NCBI GenBank assembly: GCA_014549065.1 | Contig: JACDOX010000043.1 | Span: 5,288,649-5,352,648, forward strand | DNA: 64,000 nucleotides | Source of the DNA: Cardinalis cardinalis | Lineage: Eukaryota > Chordata > Aves > Passeriformes > Cardinalidae | Reading direction: 5' to 3' | In this document: one piece after another, positions 21,001 to 33,600 of the stretch | Layout of the letters: every line of letters begins with the position of its first letter | Numbering within the stretch: position 1 is the first letter of the stretch | Notes under the pieces: generated by a model | Database searches by the model: none | The model's input: only the letters and a program-made list of their open reading frames with translations | Told to the model about the DNA's origin: nothing | Translations under genes and position numbers: made by a program

Positions 21001-22889
21001 TGGCAACAAGTTAAACCATGTCAGGAAAACATTGGCCGGTGAATTGCTGCCCTGATAAAGAGAACACAGCCTTGGCATTAATTAAAGAAACAAAGCAAAA
21101 CAAAAAATGAACCTAAAAAAACCCCTACAAACACTCAATTTTCAATATTTTAAAATTGTTTCCAATCAGTTTTTTTTTGTTAAAAAAATTTGTTTTGAAT
21201 TCAGGTACTATGTGGGATGATAATTACTTGCAATTACATTTGATATTCCTACAGATGACAGGGGTTGATGCTGGTGCCACAGAACTCATTGAGTTGTTGT
21301 ATATTAGCTCTTTATGTGTATTTTTTAAAAGGGTGACTTGGAAAGTAAATAGGAAACCTCCATTTTAAGGTAGGAGATTTTGATACCAAGTTACCTGTCC
21401 TGCATGGGCAGGGATGTAACTGAAACTCCTGTGGTACCTATTACAGATGAGCTATCTCTGTCAATTTTTGGGACTCTCACAGGAGAGAAGTGACTGGTAA
21501 CACCAGTGTTGCTTTCCCACCAGGTCTAAGGAAAACAAAATTATAGCCTTATTCCCCTCACTGTCAGTAAACATTCACAATAACATGGATGACTTAGCTG
21601 ACTGTTGGACTCCTTTCTCTAGCCTCACCCGAAAGTATACACTTAAGTATGTGAGATGCACAGTTTTTAGGTTCAGATAAAGATTGTGTGATTCTCACGT
21701 TGTGTGTAGGAGGACAGGATTTGTTTTCAGCTGATGTCATTGTCGTCCTCTTAGGCTGCATCTGTACAACTCCCTGTGAAACACTGCATTCTCTCTCTCC
21801 AAATGCTTTATAACTCCCAGAAGACTAAACCACTGTGCAAGATATTATGCAGTGGCAATCTGACACGGCACTTGCTGACAGCCCACAGAATGATTAGCAT
21901 CTCCAGTTTCTGCCCCTGCTTATTAGTTTTTAATCTCAAACAACTGACTCTGGAAGCCTTTGGCTAGTGTACAGCTGCTGGAATTGGTAGTTTTCCTGGC
22001 TCCTTTCTCCTCACCTGTCCACATGCAGCACTCCTTAGTTTTCACTGTGCTTAGTCTCAGCTCCTATTTAAACCCAAGTAAGTTTGAAAAATCAGTTGCA
22101 AGTCTAGCTCCCAGACCAACAAACAAGTACCCATCCCTGCACAGCCAGCTGCAGGATGCATTTCTCCATCCATATTTATGGGCAGGGAAGGAGGTATGAT
22201 TGCAAAATCAGAGACCATAACTAGGACTTTCCCTGCCAGCACAGAAATCATCTGCAAGGCTAGAGAGTAACGCCTGCTTCGTTGCACAAGAAGCAGAGGG
22301 TACTATTATCCAGTTTTCATTACAGACTAGCTATTACAGCCTTTCCCTCATAAGGTCTGCATTTCCCAAACACATTTGAATGCACAGGCTCAAGAAGACC
22401 TAGAAGAACCAAATTGTTCCACTTCCTCCATCAGTAATGCCCCACTTCGTTCATCATTACTTATGTAATAAATATTTTTTTTTATATATGCATTTTAGAA
22501 AAATAAAAACATATAAAACTGGCAAATCCTTTCCAGCTATTTGAAAAAACAGCAATAGGCCTCTGTCCTTAAGGAAAGCCCCCCCTAACTGGAGGCCTGG
22601 AACATAAATACAGCCCAGAACTATCTAGCCTTGAGACTTAGAATCAGGGATGGACTGTATTTCTGCATTTCCCACCAAAGAGAGGTGTGGTGCCTGATCA
22701 GCATCGCAGCAGTTTGGGATTATGTGATAGAGCACCTCTTCACATGAACTGCTGGGAACTGCACACTGATGATTCGAAGATCAAGCATCTAAAATTCAGG
22801 AGTTGCAATTGAAATCTCAAGTCGTCCCAATACTTTGAGATCTACTTTCAAGCTGCCATGAGAGCTGACAGCTACAGGGACTAAATAGT
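21001..22889. other. Intergenic sequence between DEPDC1B and ELOVL7
   Basis: No exon, island or clear repeat seen. Short open frames on both strands look random. The region separates the DEPDC1B promoter from the distal candidate ELOVL7 poly(A) site. Confidence 0.6.
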
Positions 22890-22913
22890 GAATAGATAAA
22901 ATATAAATTATTT

Positions 22914-22919
22914 TTTATT
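22914..22919 (-). promoter_or_regulatory. Candidate poly(A) signal AATAAA for ELOVL7 (distal)
   Basis: AATAAA on the minus strand about 1.56 kb after the stop, in an AT-rich stretch. Use is inferred. Confidence 0.25.
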
Positions 22920-23657
22920 TGCTTTAAAAAACTTGATGTAATCTCAAAAGAAAACATTTGCATCTCATGTCCAACCTGAAGTTTACATTCCTTTAGCATT
23001 TACAATGCACCGTAAATATCAGTAAAATGAAAGTGTTCAGGTAACAAAGCTTATGTTCTTGGAATTATGCAACAGGGAGGCTATTAAAATCTGCCTCAAA
23101 GTCGTGAGTATTTGAAAATCCCACAGATCAGATCAAGTAAAAAGCAAATATTGCAAGTTACTTTTTTTTCTAGTGTTGTAGAAAACAGTAGCTTTAATGG
23201 TAACATTAATCTAAACACATTTAATTCCTCATTTCCAGGTCTGTTGCATGCACCAATTTCTTTAATAAACTCATGCAGTACAAACGCAACTTGCAAATAG
23301 CAAATTCTTTTGATTTCTACACAAATGTGACCCTAACAATCTTCCTAACCTTGGAAAACACATACTGGGTAATTCTACAGAGAATGGAGCCATGTCCAGT
23401 CACCACTGCCTGCCCCACTTTCAGAAGCTCAGAGAATGTCACATATTTTTTTGCCTGGTTCCAGACAAGGTAACTGGAGTAACTAACCTTCAGCTGATAA
23501 AAACAAGACGCAATAACAAAAAAAAACAAGATGACACAAACTCTTTCTAGACATGTATTTCAATAGATAATGGAAATGGAAGAAAGTAGAGCACAGTACA
23601 ATTACGATAGGCAACATTTCAGCTTAAATCATTAAATCAATATTTTTTTTTTTTACA

Positions 23658-23663
23658 TTTTAT
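23658..23663 (-). promoter_or_regulatory. Candidate poly(A) signal AATAAA for ELOVL7 (middle)
   Basis: AATAAA on the minus strand, about 810 nt after the stop. The poly-A run just beyond it in the transcript could also prime cDNA falsely. Confidence 0.3.
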
Positions 23664-24231
23664 TTGACTACTAAGATTTTGGCTATTGAATTAAAAGATT
23701 CCATAATCCACCTAGCCCCACTTCACAAACAGCACAGGCTAGCAATTTAAAGTATATTCATAGGCACATTGAATAATAAGAATATTTGGCTACTACAGTG
23801 AACAAATCAGTAAGATGTTTTGATCACTATGCTACAAGACAATTCAGATAATCCCCATATTAGTAGCTTTCCAACATTTACGATAATGTTCAACTGAGTA
23901 GAACATGAAATGAATTCAGTTCTCCTAGTAAAAGACAGTATATCCAAAAATCTGTGATCTTCAAATGAAACACTATGTTTTAACAGATTAACACAATCCT
24001 TCCTTTAAACTAATACAGTTTATAAACAGATGTAACAATGTTTATGTATTAACTATATTAATATGCCTTGGATTCTATAAACAGTATTTACTGAAGAATC
24101 ATTCTTATAATAAAATGCAGCTGACAGTCTTAGCAACTTACAACATTAAAAGTGAAGTATTTTTTATCCCCCTCAAAGTGTGTTCAAAGTACTCAGTACT
24201 TGTCATACACATTTTAGTTTTTCCAATTATC

Positions 24232-24237
24232 TTTATT
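24232..24237 (-). promoter_or_regulatory. Candidate poly(A) signal AATAAA for ELOVL7 (proximal)
   Basis: First AATAAA on the minus strand after the ELOVL7 stop, about 240 nt downstream. Use is inferred. Confidence 0.3.
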
Positions 24238-24474
24238 TTTGTGCATTTTCTAGATAGAGATCTCTATCTTTTTTAATCAGAGATCTGCAGTTCTTCCCTA
24301 CTCCCCTGTTCTGAATCCCAAATAACTTACGGTAAAAATACAAATTCTGTTTTGGAAGAAAACATACAAAATATACACCATGTAGTGTGCGCACCTAAAC
24401 ATCTTGATTGTCAAGTAGTGCAAGTTTCCCCATTGACATATACACTTCTTTGGTTTTAGAGACAAGAATTTGTT

Positions 24475-24678
24475 TCACTGATCTTTGCTGATGCCATTTC
24501 TTGCCATTTTTGGCAGTCTTTGTCCCTTCGTGTAAGCATGGTACCAGAAGTGGAGAAACAAGACTAAAAACATGGAGCCATAAAGCCAGATAATAAACAT
24601 GAAAATTGGATACTGGTATGGACAATCATCCATGATGTAGATTTGTCCTATATGGACTGTAATCATAATAAACTGGAC
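24475..24678 (-). CDS. ELOVL7: ELOVL7 terminal coding exon 7 (residues 213-279)
   Basis: A CTCCAG acceptor opens VQFIMITVHIGQIYIMDDCP; the last membrane helix IIWLYGSMFLVLFLHFWY is followed by HAYTKGQRLPKMARNGISKD-Q and a TGA at 24477-24475. The cytosolic tail ends SKDQ, with lysine only at -3, so the usual KXKXX-type ER retrieval signal looks incomplete. Confidence 0.96.
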   Translation of the reverse strand, partial: VQFIMITVHIGQIYIMDDCPYQYPIFMFIIWLYGSMFLVLFLHFWYHAYTKGQRLPKMARNGISKDQ

Positions 24679-27600
24679 CTGGAGGAAAAAGGTGAAGAAA
24701 ATAAGTACTTTGAAAATGAATTACAATCTTACTACAGAAGTTTAAAAAATTTCAGCATAGGTTGTTTGTTGAAAAACAGATAGTAGAGGTGAAGGGGGCG
24801 GAAAGCAAGGAGCAACAGGGACAACAATACCAAGTTCCTAATATGACACAGATGCACCTTTGTAGCCCATTTCCCCAAAATATTATTCCATTGAAAAACA
24901 GGTTTACGTAAAAAAGGAAGAGAGAGTCTGGGACAAACTAAGAAACTGATTGTAATAGATTAGGATTCTACCCTGGCCAGTTCAGATAAAAAGGAAGGAG
25001 ACAGACAGTGTTTGTCCCATGACAAATGAGAGGCTCCTTTAGAAAAATTAGCCAGGAAAAAAAAAAAAGAAAATAAAGTAACCATTACAGGGTTAAGGAG
25101 CAATAATTCCCACCTTCCCTGCCTTCCCTGCACACTAGTATGTGACAAAAATACACTCCACATGAACTCCAAGTTAAAAGTCCACTGGTAGTGCCTCTAG
25201 GTCAAAAAGACCAAGTTATAAATATTCAGGCTACATTGTTCGGAGTTGCACATGGTTACATGAACTATACTACCAAAACCAGCCCTGGTGCAAGCAGACA
25301 GGGTGCTCCTTTACCTCCTTCATCGGCATCTTTGCTCATTCTAAGCCATTTGTTTAGCCAGAAACTGAATATTGAAAATTCACCCATTAAATGAGGTGAG
25401 CATGAAAAAGCACTCAGAAGAGTAACCTTTTGAAAGTGACCTAAAGCGGATAAAACACTTAATATACCCACACTGCAAGAGTGGGTATGTTTTAATGATC
25501 TGGAGAGACCATTAAAGAGAAGTAAATTTTCTAAACACAAACATTTTCTATGGAAGAACATCAAGTTGTAACTACAGACTTTTTCCCTTTCCTTACTACA
25601 TGTTACATGTAGTTACTAGTTACATGTGTATTCTGTACATTAATTGTATTTTCTTGCTGTTAATTTATATTTTAATAATTTTTATACAAACAATGAGTCT
25701 TATAAATATATTTACCAAGTACTGCATAACTGAAAAGCTTATCTGTCTAAATCTGTGATTACAGTGAATGCTGAAGTTGGCAGATATATTACTGTGGAGA
25801 GCTCAAACCTTTTGTTATCCTCAATTAAAACATTAGTAAATCTTATACCAACTGTAAGCTCCACACATGGGCATAACTGAAAAGACAAATTTATTGCTTT
25901 TAATCCATGTTAGCTGCAATCAGGTTTTTGAGAAGTGTTTATGTCAAAGACAGTTACTCACAAGTTGTATAGTTGTCATGTACTTTTTCCACCACAAATA
26001 TTTATGATAGGCTGGTCCCAAAGAACAGATTCCATAGTAAGTGTACATGACAACATGCACAATACAGTTCAGCAAAGCATGAAATGTTCCTAAACCACCT
26101 GTAGAAAAACAAGACATGGTAGTAGGTATTACAGTAGGTAATACAGGAGATATTTAAAAAGCCACTGAGGTCCTAGCAGGTTGTCTTGAGCCAGGGTATG
26201 AAAAACATGTACCACAAAACCTAGACTTTGACTAACCCTCAAGGTACTTTACCTGAATTGCATTGATACCAGTTCTGATGGATCACATCAGTTTTTTGTA
26301 AATAATCCTTTGTAAATCCTTTTTGTAAATCCTTTTTGTAAATAATCCTTTTGTAAAAGGATTATCTAAGCATTCCCAAAACAGCAGTAAAACCCAGCTG
26401 ATCTAATAACATGTAAAAACATTTTAGTGGAATTTTTTGTTCTTTTGGTTAATTTTTGTATTATTTTTATTAAAACCTATATTTGATAGAGATACAGGTA
26501 GAAAGCATTCCTCCTGGTTTTTGCCTCATTTCTAGACATCATTATGAACTTCAAAAAGTTGTAGAGGATAAGTAATAAGTCTCTTCTCGATACAGATTTG
26601 TAGATTCACAGGGAATGAAATACAGTTTCAGACAGTAAGTTTTCATAATCATGGACAAGTGTCTCACAGATCCATTGTCAATCTCAAAACATACTAACAG
26701 TGAAAGGGAAACTTATGTAGGGCCCATTCTGGGATAAATTTATGAGAAACCATTAACACACGAGCATTTCAAAGAACAAGTAAGGAAATACTTCCTTTTT
26801 CATTGGATTAACCATGGAGTTACATGATCCTGCTCAAAGTAGCTTTATTTTAATGAATGCAAGAAATTAGGGGTAAAAATGATCCAAGAAGCAGCAGACA
26901 GCAAAGTATTTTTAAAAGAAACATGCACATGAAAACAATGATCATCAAAAAGAAAACAAGATGACATAAAAGGAGACATTTAGTGAGAAAAAGAGTGCCA
27001 TTTTCCCATTTAGAATCATTCCAATTAAAAATAAAACATATTTTGTGTTTTTAGTAGCTCACACTAATCTTCCAGCTTGAGAAGGCATAACTCCTCCAGC
27101 TGTGATTGAAAACTTTCTTTGAAACTTAGCTATTTGTATTTTTAAAAATAATTTGAATGTTCTTACAGTTCAAATATACATACTTTTTTTGGCTTGTGCA
27201 GTGAAAATGCAGAAGAAAAAATAAATAGCTAGAGAGAAAAAAGGAACCTACACAACAGTAGAAAAATATGCTCCAAAAAATAACACTAAGCATCATTTTA
27301 TAATTCTCTATTTATATCAAATCAGAGATAAAATAGCAACTCCATCCATAAATGTTGGTGGTTTACAAACAGGTTGAAAACTTTACAGATGCTGCTGTTT
27401 AGGACAAGCACTGATGAAACTGAATACAAAGTAAACATCAGCAGTACTGAAATTCTTGGAAAAAATATTAAACTTATCAAACAAGAGTATTTGGAAAGAT
27501 AAATGTAAAGATAAGCAACAGAGTTTTTGGAATACACACAGCTCTGCATAAATGTGAGGGACTATTACTAGCAGGGGACAAAACAATTCTTACACACTTT

Positions 27601-30600
27601 GCTGAAAGTATTTGTCAAATTATCACATGGGAAATTTGAATCCGATGCAAAATCAGAAGCCTGTAGCTGGTATACTGATCCAACGTCCAGATAAAAAGGA
27701 GAAAGTTAATCACCTATAAGTGGAAAATTTTCAAGGTTGAAGAGGAGAAACTGTTATTTGCTGCAGGTTTCCCTCTGCAGACCTATAAACACACTGGGGT
27801 GTATGCTAAGACAACCATTCACAGTTTTATTATTAACTTAATACCAGTCACTCAGCTAGATTTGAGAAATATGTAATCAATTCAGCACTTTCCTAATAAC
27901 AGAAATAATTAACAAATACAACAGAGGTATATCCATTTATACACAAGGAAAAGCTGCACGCTGGAAAAGTTCAAAAGATGTACAAATTTTGTAGACTGCT
28001 TTCTGGACCACTCCAGAAAAAAAACAGACATAAAATAGACACTAACAGATCAGACTGAAAAGCAATGGAATAACTGCTTCATCAATTCATCACAAATGTT
28101 CTGGGACAAAAAAAGAAAAAACCCCACAAAACATATTTCTAGGTAAACATGTATGAAACCCCACTATTTCTCAGTAGAAACTCCTAAAAAACCCTAAGCT
28201 GTTCCAGAAACGGATTCATAAATGCCTGTGCATTTCTCCACTCTGTGCTTTTCAGAGTATTCTCATGGCAAGTTGTATTTATTAGTGGTGCACACTGGTA
28301 ATGTGGCATAGGAAAATGCATGCAAAGACACAGTGAGCAAGAAAGGAAAAAGGGAAGGTAAGCTGATAGTGGTGAAAGAATTTAAATTCAAAACAATTCA
28401 GATATGTTTCTTTAATAAAGAAGGTCCAGAAAATATTTCTGTAGTTTTATGAAAGCTGAAGTGTCAGGTGTATATAAATCCCACACATGCTACTTAAAGC
28501 CAGTAAAAGAAACTGCAACAAAGACCAAGTAATTTCTCAAACAGGAAAAAAAATGAACGTAGTCCTCCCCTCCAACTCCATTCTAACATTTTAGGGGTTG
28601 AAGGGGTTCTGACATTGAAGCAGTTTCAACAGAGTTATTTACTTCATGTATCTCCCTTAGCACTTATGCATTTTCAATGACTTCTCTTTTTCAACTAATA
28701 ATGTTTTTAGCTTGTACCCAACTCTCTTCTCTGCACCTCTTCTCCCCATAAGAAATCAACACTGAACAAAATGCTGTCAAATAGGAAAATTGAGTAATCC
28801 CCACCCATTTAAATAATTATGATGATCTCAGTTGTTCCAAAAAATACTGCAGAAGTCTAAATTCAAAACCACTGATGTTTCCAATTCTCTTTCTTTTTTT
28901 TGTCTACCATAGGCAACTTTCACTACCAGAAGATATTTCAACCTAAACTCCACTCTCTCTCCATACCTGCAGCAAATTTGACTCCAAACCACCAGGTCCA
29001 TGGCATGATGGAATGATGAAAGACATGCAGGAATGTAACTTGGTTGTTTTTCTTACGCAGCACAAAAAATATCTGAAACAGGTTTTTAATGAACAAAATG
29101 TTACAGAAAATAATCAAGTCCAACATATTTAAAGAAAGATATACACATCAGTGCTGGTTGCTCCCCACTGTACATTTAAAAGTTCTTCACAGTTATAGTG
29201 TTGTGAGAAAAAGGAAAACTGAGCAACTGTCTGGCTATGCAAACTAGCTTCCAAAAGTACTTAAAACCAATAAGTAAAATCCACCTGTGAAATGTCAAAA
29301 GCCAAGGCAAGCTTTGAAACCAAATGTCAAAGGTAGAGCCATCACCTACATGGGCAATAAAACATGTAAGATGGCTTTGCCTGGACTGAGAAGTCTCTAC
29401 AAGCATCAGATTTTAAGCCCCTGAACCATTAATGAAAGGCCATTTGAGAAAATTACCTGAAGGACTAACAGTAGAAAAAACTATGTTAGAGAAATAGCAC
29501 TTTATTATGAACTCTGACTTAGCTACCATTGGAAAACATTAAAATTGTACAAAATATATGTAGGTATTCTTAAATGATATTGACAGGCTCCATTTTAAAC
29601 TGCAGGCATCAAGGGAAATGTTAAGGGAAGACAGCAAAAAAAAGTATAAGAAATCAGGTCATGGAAAGGGTAGTATCAGACGGCAAGCAAACAAACACAG
29701 AAGAAAAGTCTGGTGTGCCAGAGAAAACATTTGGAATCAGCTGATTTAAATACAGCTAAGAATTTACCTTTGCAATAAAACAAAAAAGCTGATGAGAAAC
29801 AAGTGCCTAGTTGTCTGTATTCAAACAAAACAATATTTTTTTTAAAAATTAGGCTTGTGACTAATTAAAAAGGAGCACTACAACCTGTGGGGAATAAAGG
29901 CAAATAGAGGAATATACCTGTCGGGATTTTCCAGTTTTAGCATTCCAGACACTTCCATTACCATTCCATTTGGTTTAGTCAGTAAGATCTCCCAGTGTTG
30001 AATCATGAACATTTGCAGATGAAAAGTCAGATGGCCAGCTTTGCTCAGAGGATGTAGAACATCCTCACTGCTTATGAGTCAGCTCCTGAACCATCACTAT
30101 TGCATCTCAAACAAGAGAGCAAAAACTGCAGCTAATTCCAATACTCAGAAGCTGTTTTGAAAATACCTCAGTCAGTCCTATCTGGTGCCAGTCGTGGGAA
30201 AATGGCTGCTGGTGCTGAGCAAGGTCTGCATTCTGCTTCAATGCATTGCTGCTCAGACTTTGCTTGGAACAGGTTAGAGTGCCAGCCTCACATCAAACAT
30301 CTCTATAATCACAACACTCAAGACAATCTCAGGAATTTAGAGCAAGTAGGTATGGCAATTTTGTCCTGCATTCAGAGCTGCTGATGATATGAATGGGGAA
30401 GATAAAATCTGAAGATGATGTGAAAAAATATTCAGCATGATCAACTGGTTTATATCTGCAGTGTTGAGACAAGCATAACAGATCAGTGTACTCAGCTGTT
30501 AGACAAGTTATCCAGACTTCCTAAATATTGTTGTTCCCTCATTAACATTTTTCCTGATAATGAAGGAAGAACAGTGTTAAAAAGACAATGAGATACAAAG

Positions 30601-33600
30601 AGACAAGAGGGGTAAACATTGTGATGGTATTCTAATAATTGAAGATTGGAGGATTAAATAAAAAGCAACTTATATCCTAAACTCTGAACAGTACCAGTTC
30701 TTCTGCTGTGAAAAGAAAACACAATCACCTCTTTTATTAGGCTACAAATACTTACAGTGTCTAATAATTCAATGAACTTGGAAAAGAAGTAAAGCCAACA
30801 AGTTCGCACCATCTGCAAGAATAAAAATCAAATTGTCAAACCATAAAAGTCATAGCAGGACAAATGAGTACCTATATAAAGGAAAGTATTGGGCCAAGTG
30901 ATGTTCCAAGTCTGATAGAAATATTTAAATGTATAGTTTGACTATTTTTTCTTTAAACTTAAAGGAATTTTAGAACCAACAAAAACAAGCCAATGAATTC
31001 CTTGCCTCTTTCTTTCTCCAACCATTCCTCCAGTTAACTCACTTGCTCTGCATTATACAAGAGGGTATTTCCATTTAGTGCATTCCACTCTACAACAGTG
31101 CATTCAAAAAGCAGGCTGTTCAAAAAGCATTTCTAAAACTAAAGTAAATGTATAACACACTACTTTGAACAACTTGGTCTAGTGGAAGTTGTCCTTGCTC
31201 ATATCAGGGGCATTGGAACTAGATGATCCCCAAGGTCACTTCCACCCCAAACCAGTCTATTGTTCTATGATAACAGTTCGCCTTTGTCTTTGGCAACTTA
31301 CTCTTAGAGCTGTTGGTGACCTCGAGTAGTCAACAATATCGCACCGGAATGAGTATCCTGTGGCCCAGCCTGACATAAGAAACTGGAGAAAAAAAGGGCA
31401 AAGATTAACTTTACATCTTTTGAGAAATTCATTAATTTTGGATTACTTTTGCAATCACTAAGCAGGAGGGGAAAAACAATATTAAAAACACCTTAAATCA
31501 GCAACTTCGTCAATCATCTACCTGTGTGTGGAATAGCTACCACAAAAATCCTTTGCTGCTGCAGATTAATGAATTTCTAATTCCAGGACCACACCCATAG
31601 ACAAGAATTTTCTTCCTACACCCATTATTTCAGCTTTAGTAACTGAAGAGAAGAAAGAGATGCGTCTCAAAACCAGTGTTAAAAAACAACTTTCTGTGTA
31701 AGTAAGACCACAAAACCAAATATAATTCTTTTTAAAATTGCTATCACAGCTAACTATCTTAATACAAAAAGGAATACAACACAGCATCTTAATACTCTAA
31801 CAAAACCAGCACAACAGAAAGCCATTGCTAATTATCATTAAAGACAAGGAACAAATCAATATGCATGATGTATATTTAATACCATAGTCTCTAAAATTTT
31901 GCTTAGTTAAACTTCATGGTTCAGTTAGTTTTCCACTCATATGAGTGCCGAGAAGCTACAACTGAGAGCACATGACCAAAGGACTATATGTACCAAATAT
32001 AATATAATCTTTTCCCTTGGAATATATTAAAGTTTGGACAAGGGCAACAATATTAGTATTATAGTTGGCTTATTCTACTGCCAGCCACTATGACATCTGT
32101 ATTGTATTTTATACCTTCATGATGTTTCCCATTATTATCATCCACTCATGGATGGTAAGAGCTTCACCACTCCTAACTGAAGCAGGCTTTAGCCCATTTA
32201 ACTTCCTGATTGTGGAAGAACTGATTGCTTAAAAAAAACCAGGTTTCTTTAGAACAGCAGCACTAGAACACCCACCAAATGACTTGGTTCCAAAAAGGGG
32301 AATAATTAGCTTCTTGCTGACCACCAGACAATAGCAGATGTTCAATTGGTTACACTCTGTCCATGCACACTTTCATGAAATTGTAACATGAAAATCTTGA
32401 CAGCAGACTTTTTGAATACTGTGCCAGGGTCAGACACTAATAGAAGTTTAATTTTTTTCTTTTATTGTTTCTTTGTGGGGTTTTTGGTGGGTTTCTTTTT
32501 TTGTTTGCTTCTGAGGTTTATAACCAAAACGAAACTTGGAACTAAATTCCAAAAAATTGTCTAAATAGCAAAAGTGTTCATCTTGCCCACCACCTTTCAT
32601 GAAGTCATGACACAAAATAGCTGCTGCTGCAGTGCCTTTAGAGAGCTTGGAAGAAATGTCAGGTAGTTCACTGTAACTCATGATAAGATTCATGCAAATT
32701 AAGCTAACAGGAACATATCCTGCCAATTTGGCACAATAAAAAATCTGACAGCTTTTTATTACTAGTTTGCCAAGCCTGAAATAGCCACATGGCCTGAGAG
32801 TCACACACAGCGTCAGTACCAGCACAGTGGTGCTTCACCAAGCAAATGTGTAAGGCTGTCATTCACACAATACTATCAACAAATAGCTACACTTCAAAAA
32901 ACCCCACCAAAGCCCACCAAATCCCAACAAACAAATAAAGCCCAACAGCAGCAAAATCTCAACATTGCTTTTGAAAACAAAAAGAGAATTTGCTATTTTG
33001 GGGTTGTGGGGAAAAGCAGTGTTAAAGATACTAATAATTTGGGCTTGGTGGGGGAAAGCAGGTGGCAGAGGTTAGAGGTTTTTTGTTCAGAGGGGTTTTG
33101 TTTCTTCATTTAAAGGACAAAAATGCCTTCAATTAGATTTTGTTAACTTCTGTCATTGATTTCTGTCATTTAAAAGGCAGATCTAACTGAAGATTATTTC
33201 ATAGTAGACACACTCTATACAGTATTTGAAATATCAGTTTTTGTTCCTTCCCTTAAGGGCAGGTTGTCACATTATCACCTAGAGGACAGAAACAATTACA
33301 AAATACTAAGAAAAGCATATTGTCTGCTTTTCCTGATACAGTACAAAGAATTTAAATGATGAAAACTTTAAACTTTTTAAATTATATATAATAACACAAA
33401 ATGTTTCCTGTTCTCTCTTTCTGGGTATGACTTATTCTCTTTTTCCAAGAATTACAAGTTTAGCATACAGCTTGGAGGATGATAATTACTGCCATGACAA
33501 TAACATTTTTTTGAGAATTGCAGTGTAGGAATTATATTAATAAATTTATTAAAAGTTAGTTGTTAAGACATGAAATATATAAACACATTACAAACATAGT

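Larger units (their letters stand above)
22890..24474 (-). other. ELOVL7: Probable ELOVL7 3' UTR
   Basis: AT-rich sequence after the ELOVL7 stop with no coding signal. Minus-strand AATAAA hexamers occur at 24237-24232, 23663-23658 and 22919-22914, so 3' UTRs of about 0.25, 0.8 or 1.6 kb are possible. Which is used cannot be told from sequence. Confidence 0.4.

Noticed and set aside
32448..32825. 125-codon minus-strand frame between ELOVL7 exons
   Set aside because: Lies in an intron, begins in ordinary sequence and ends in a low-complexity Lys/Thr/Gln-rich tract from a T-rich run; ELOVL7 joins in phase without it.
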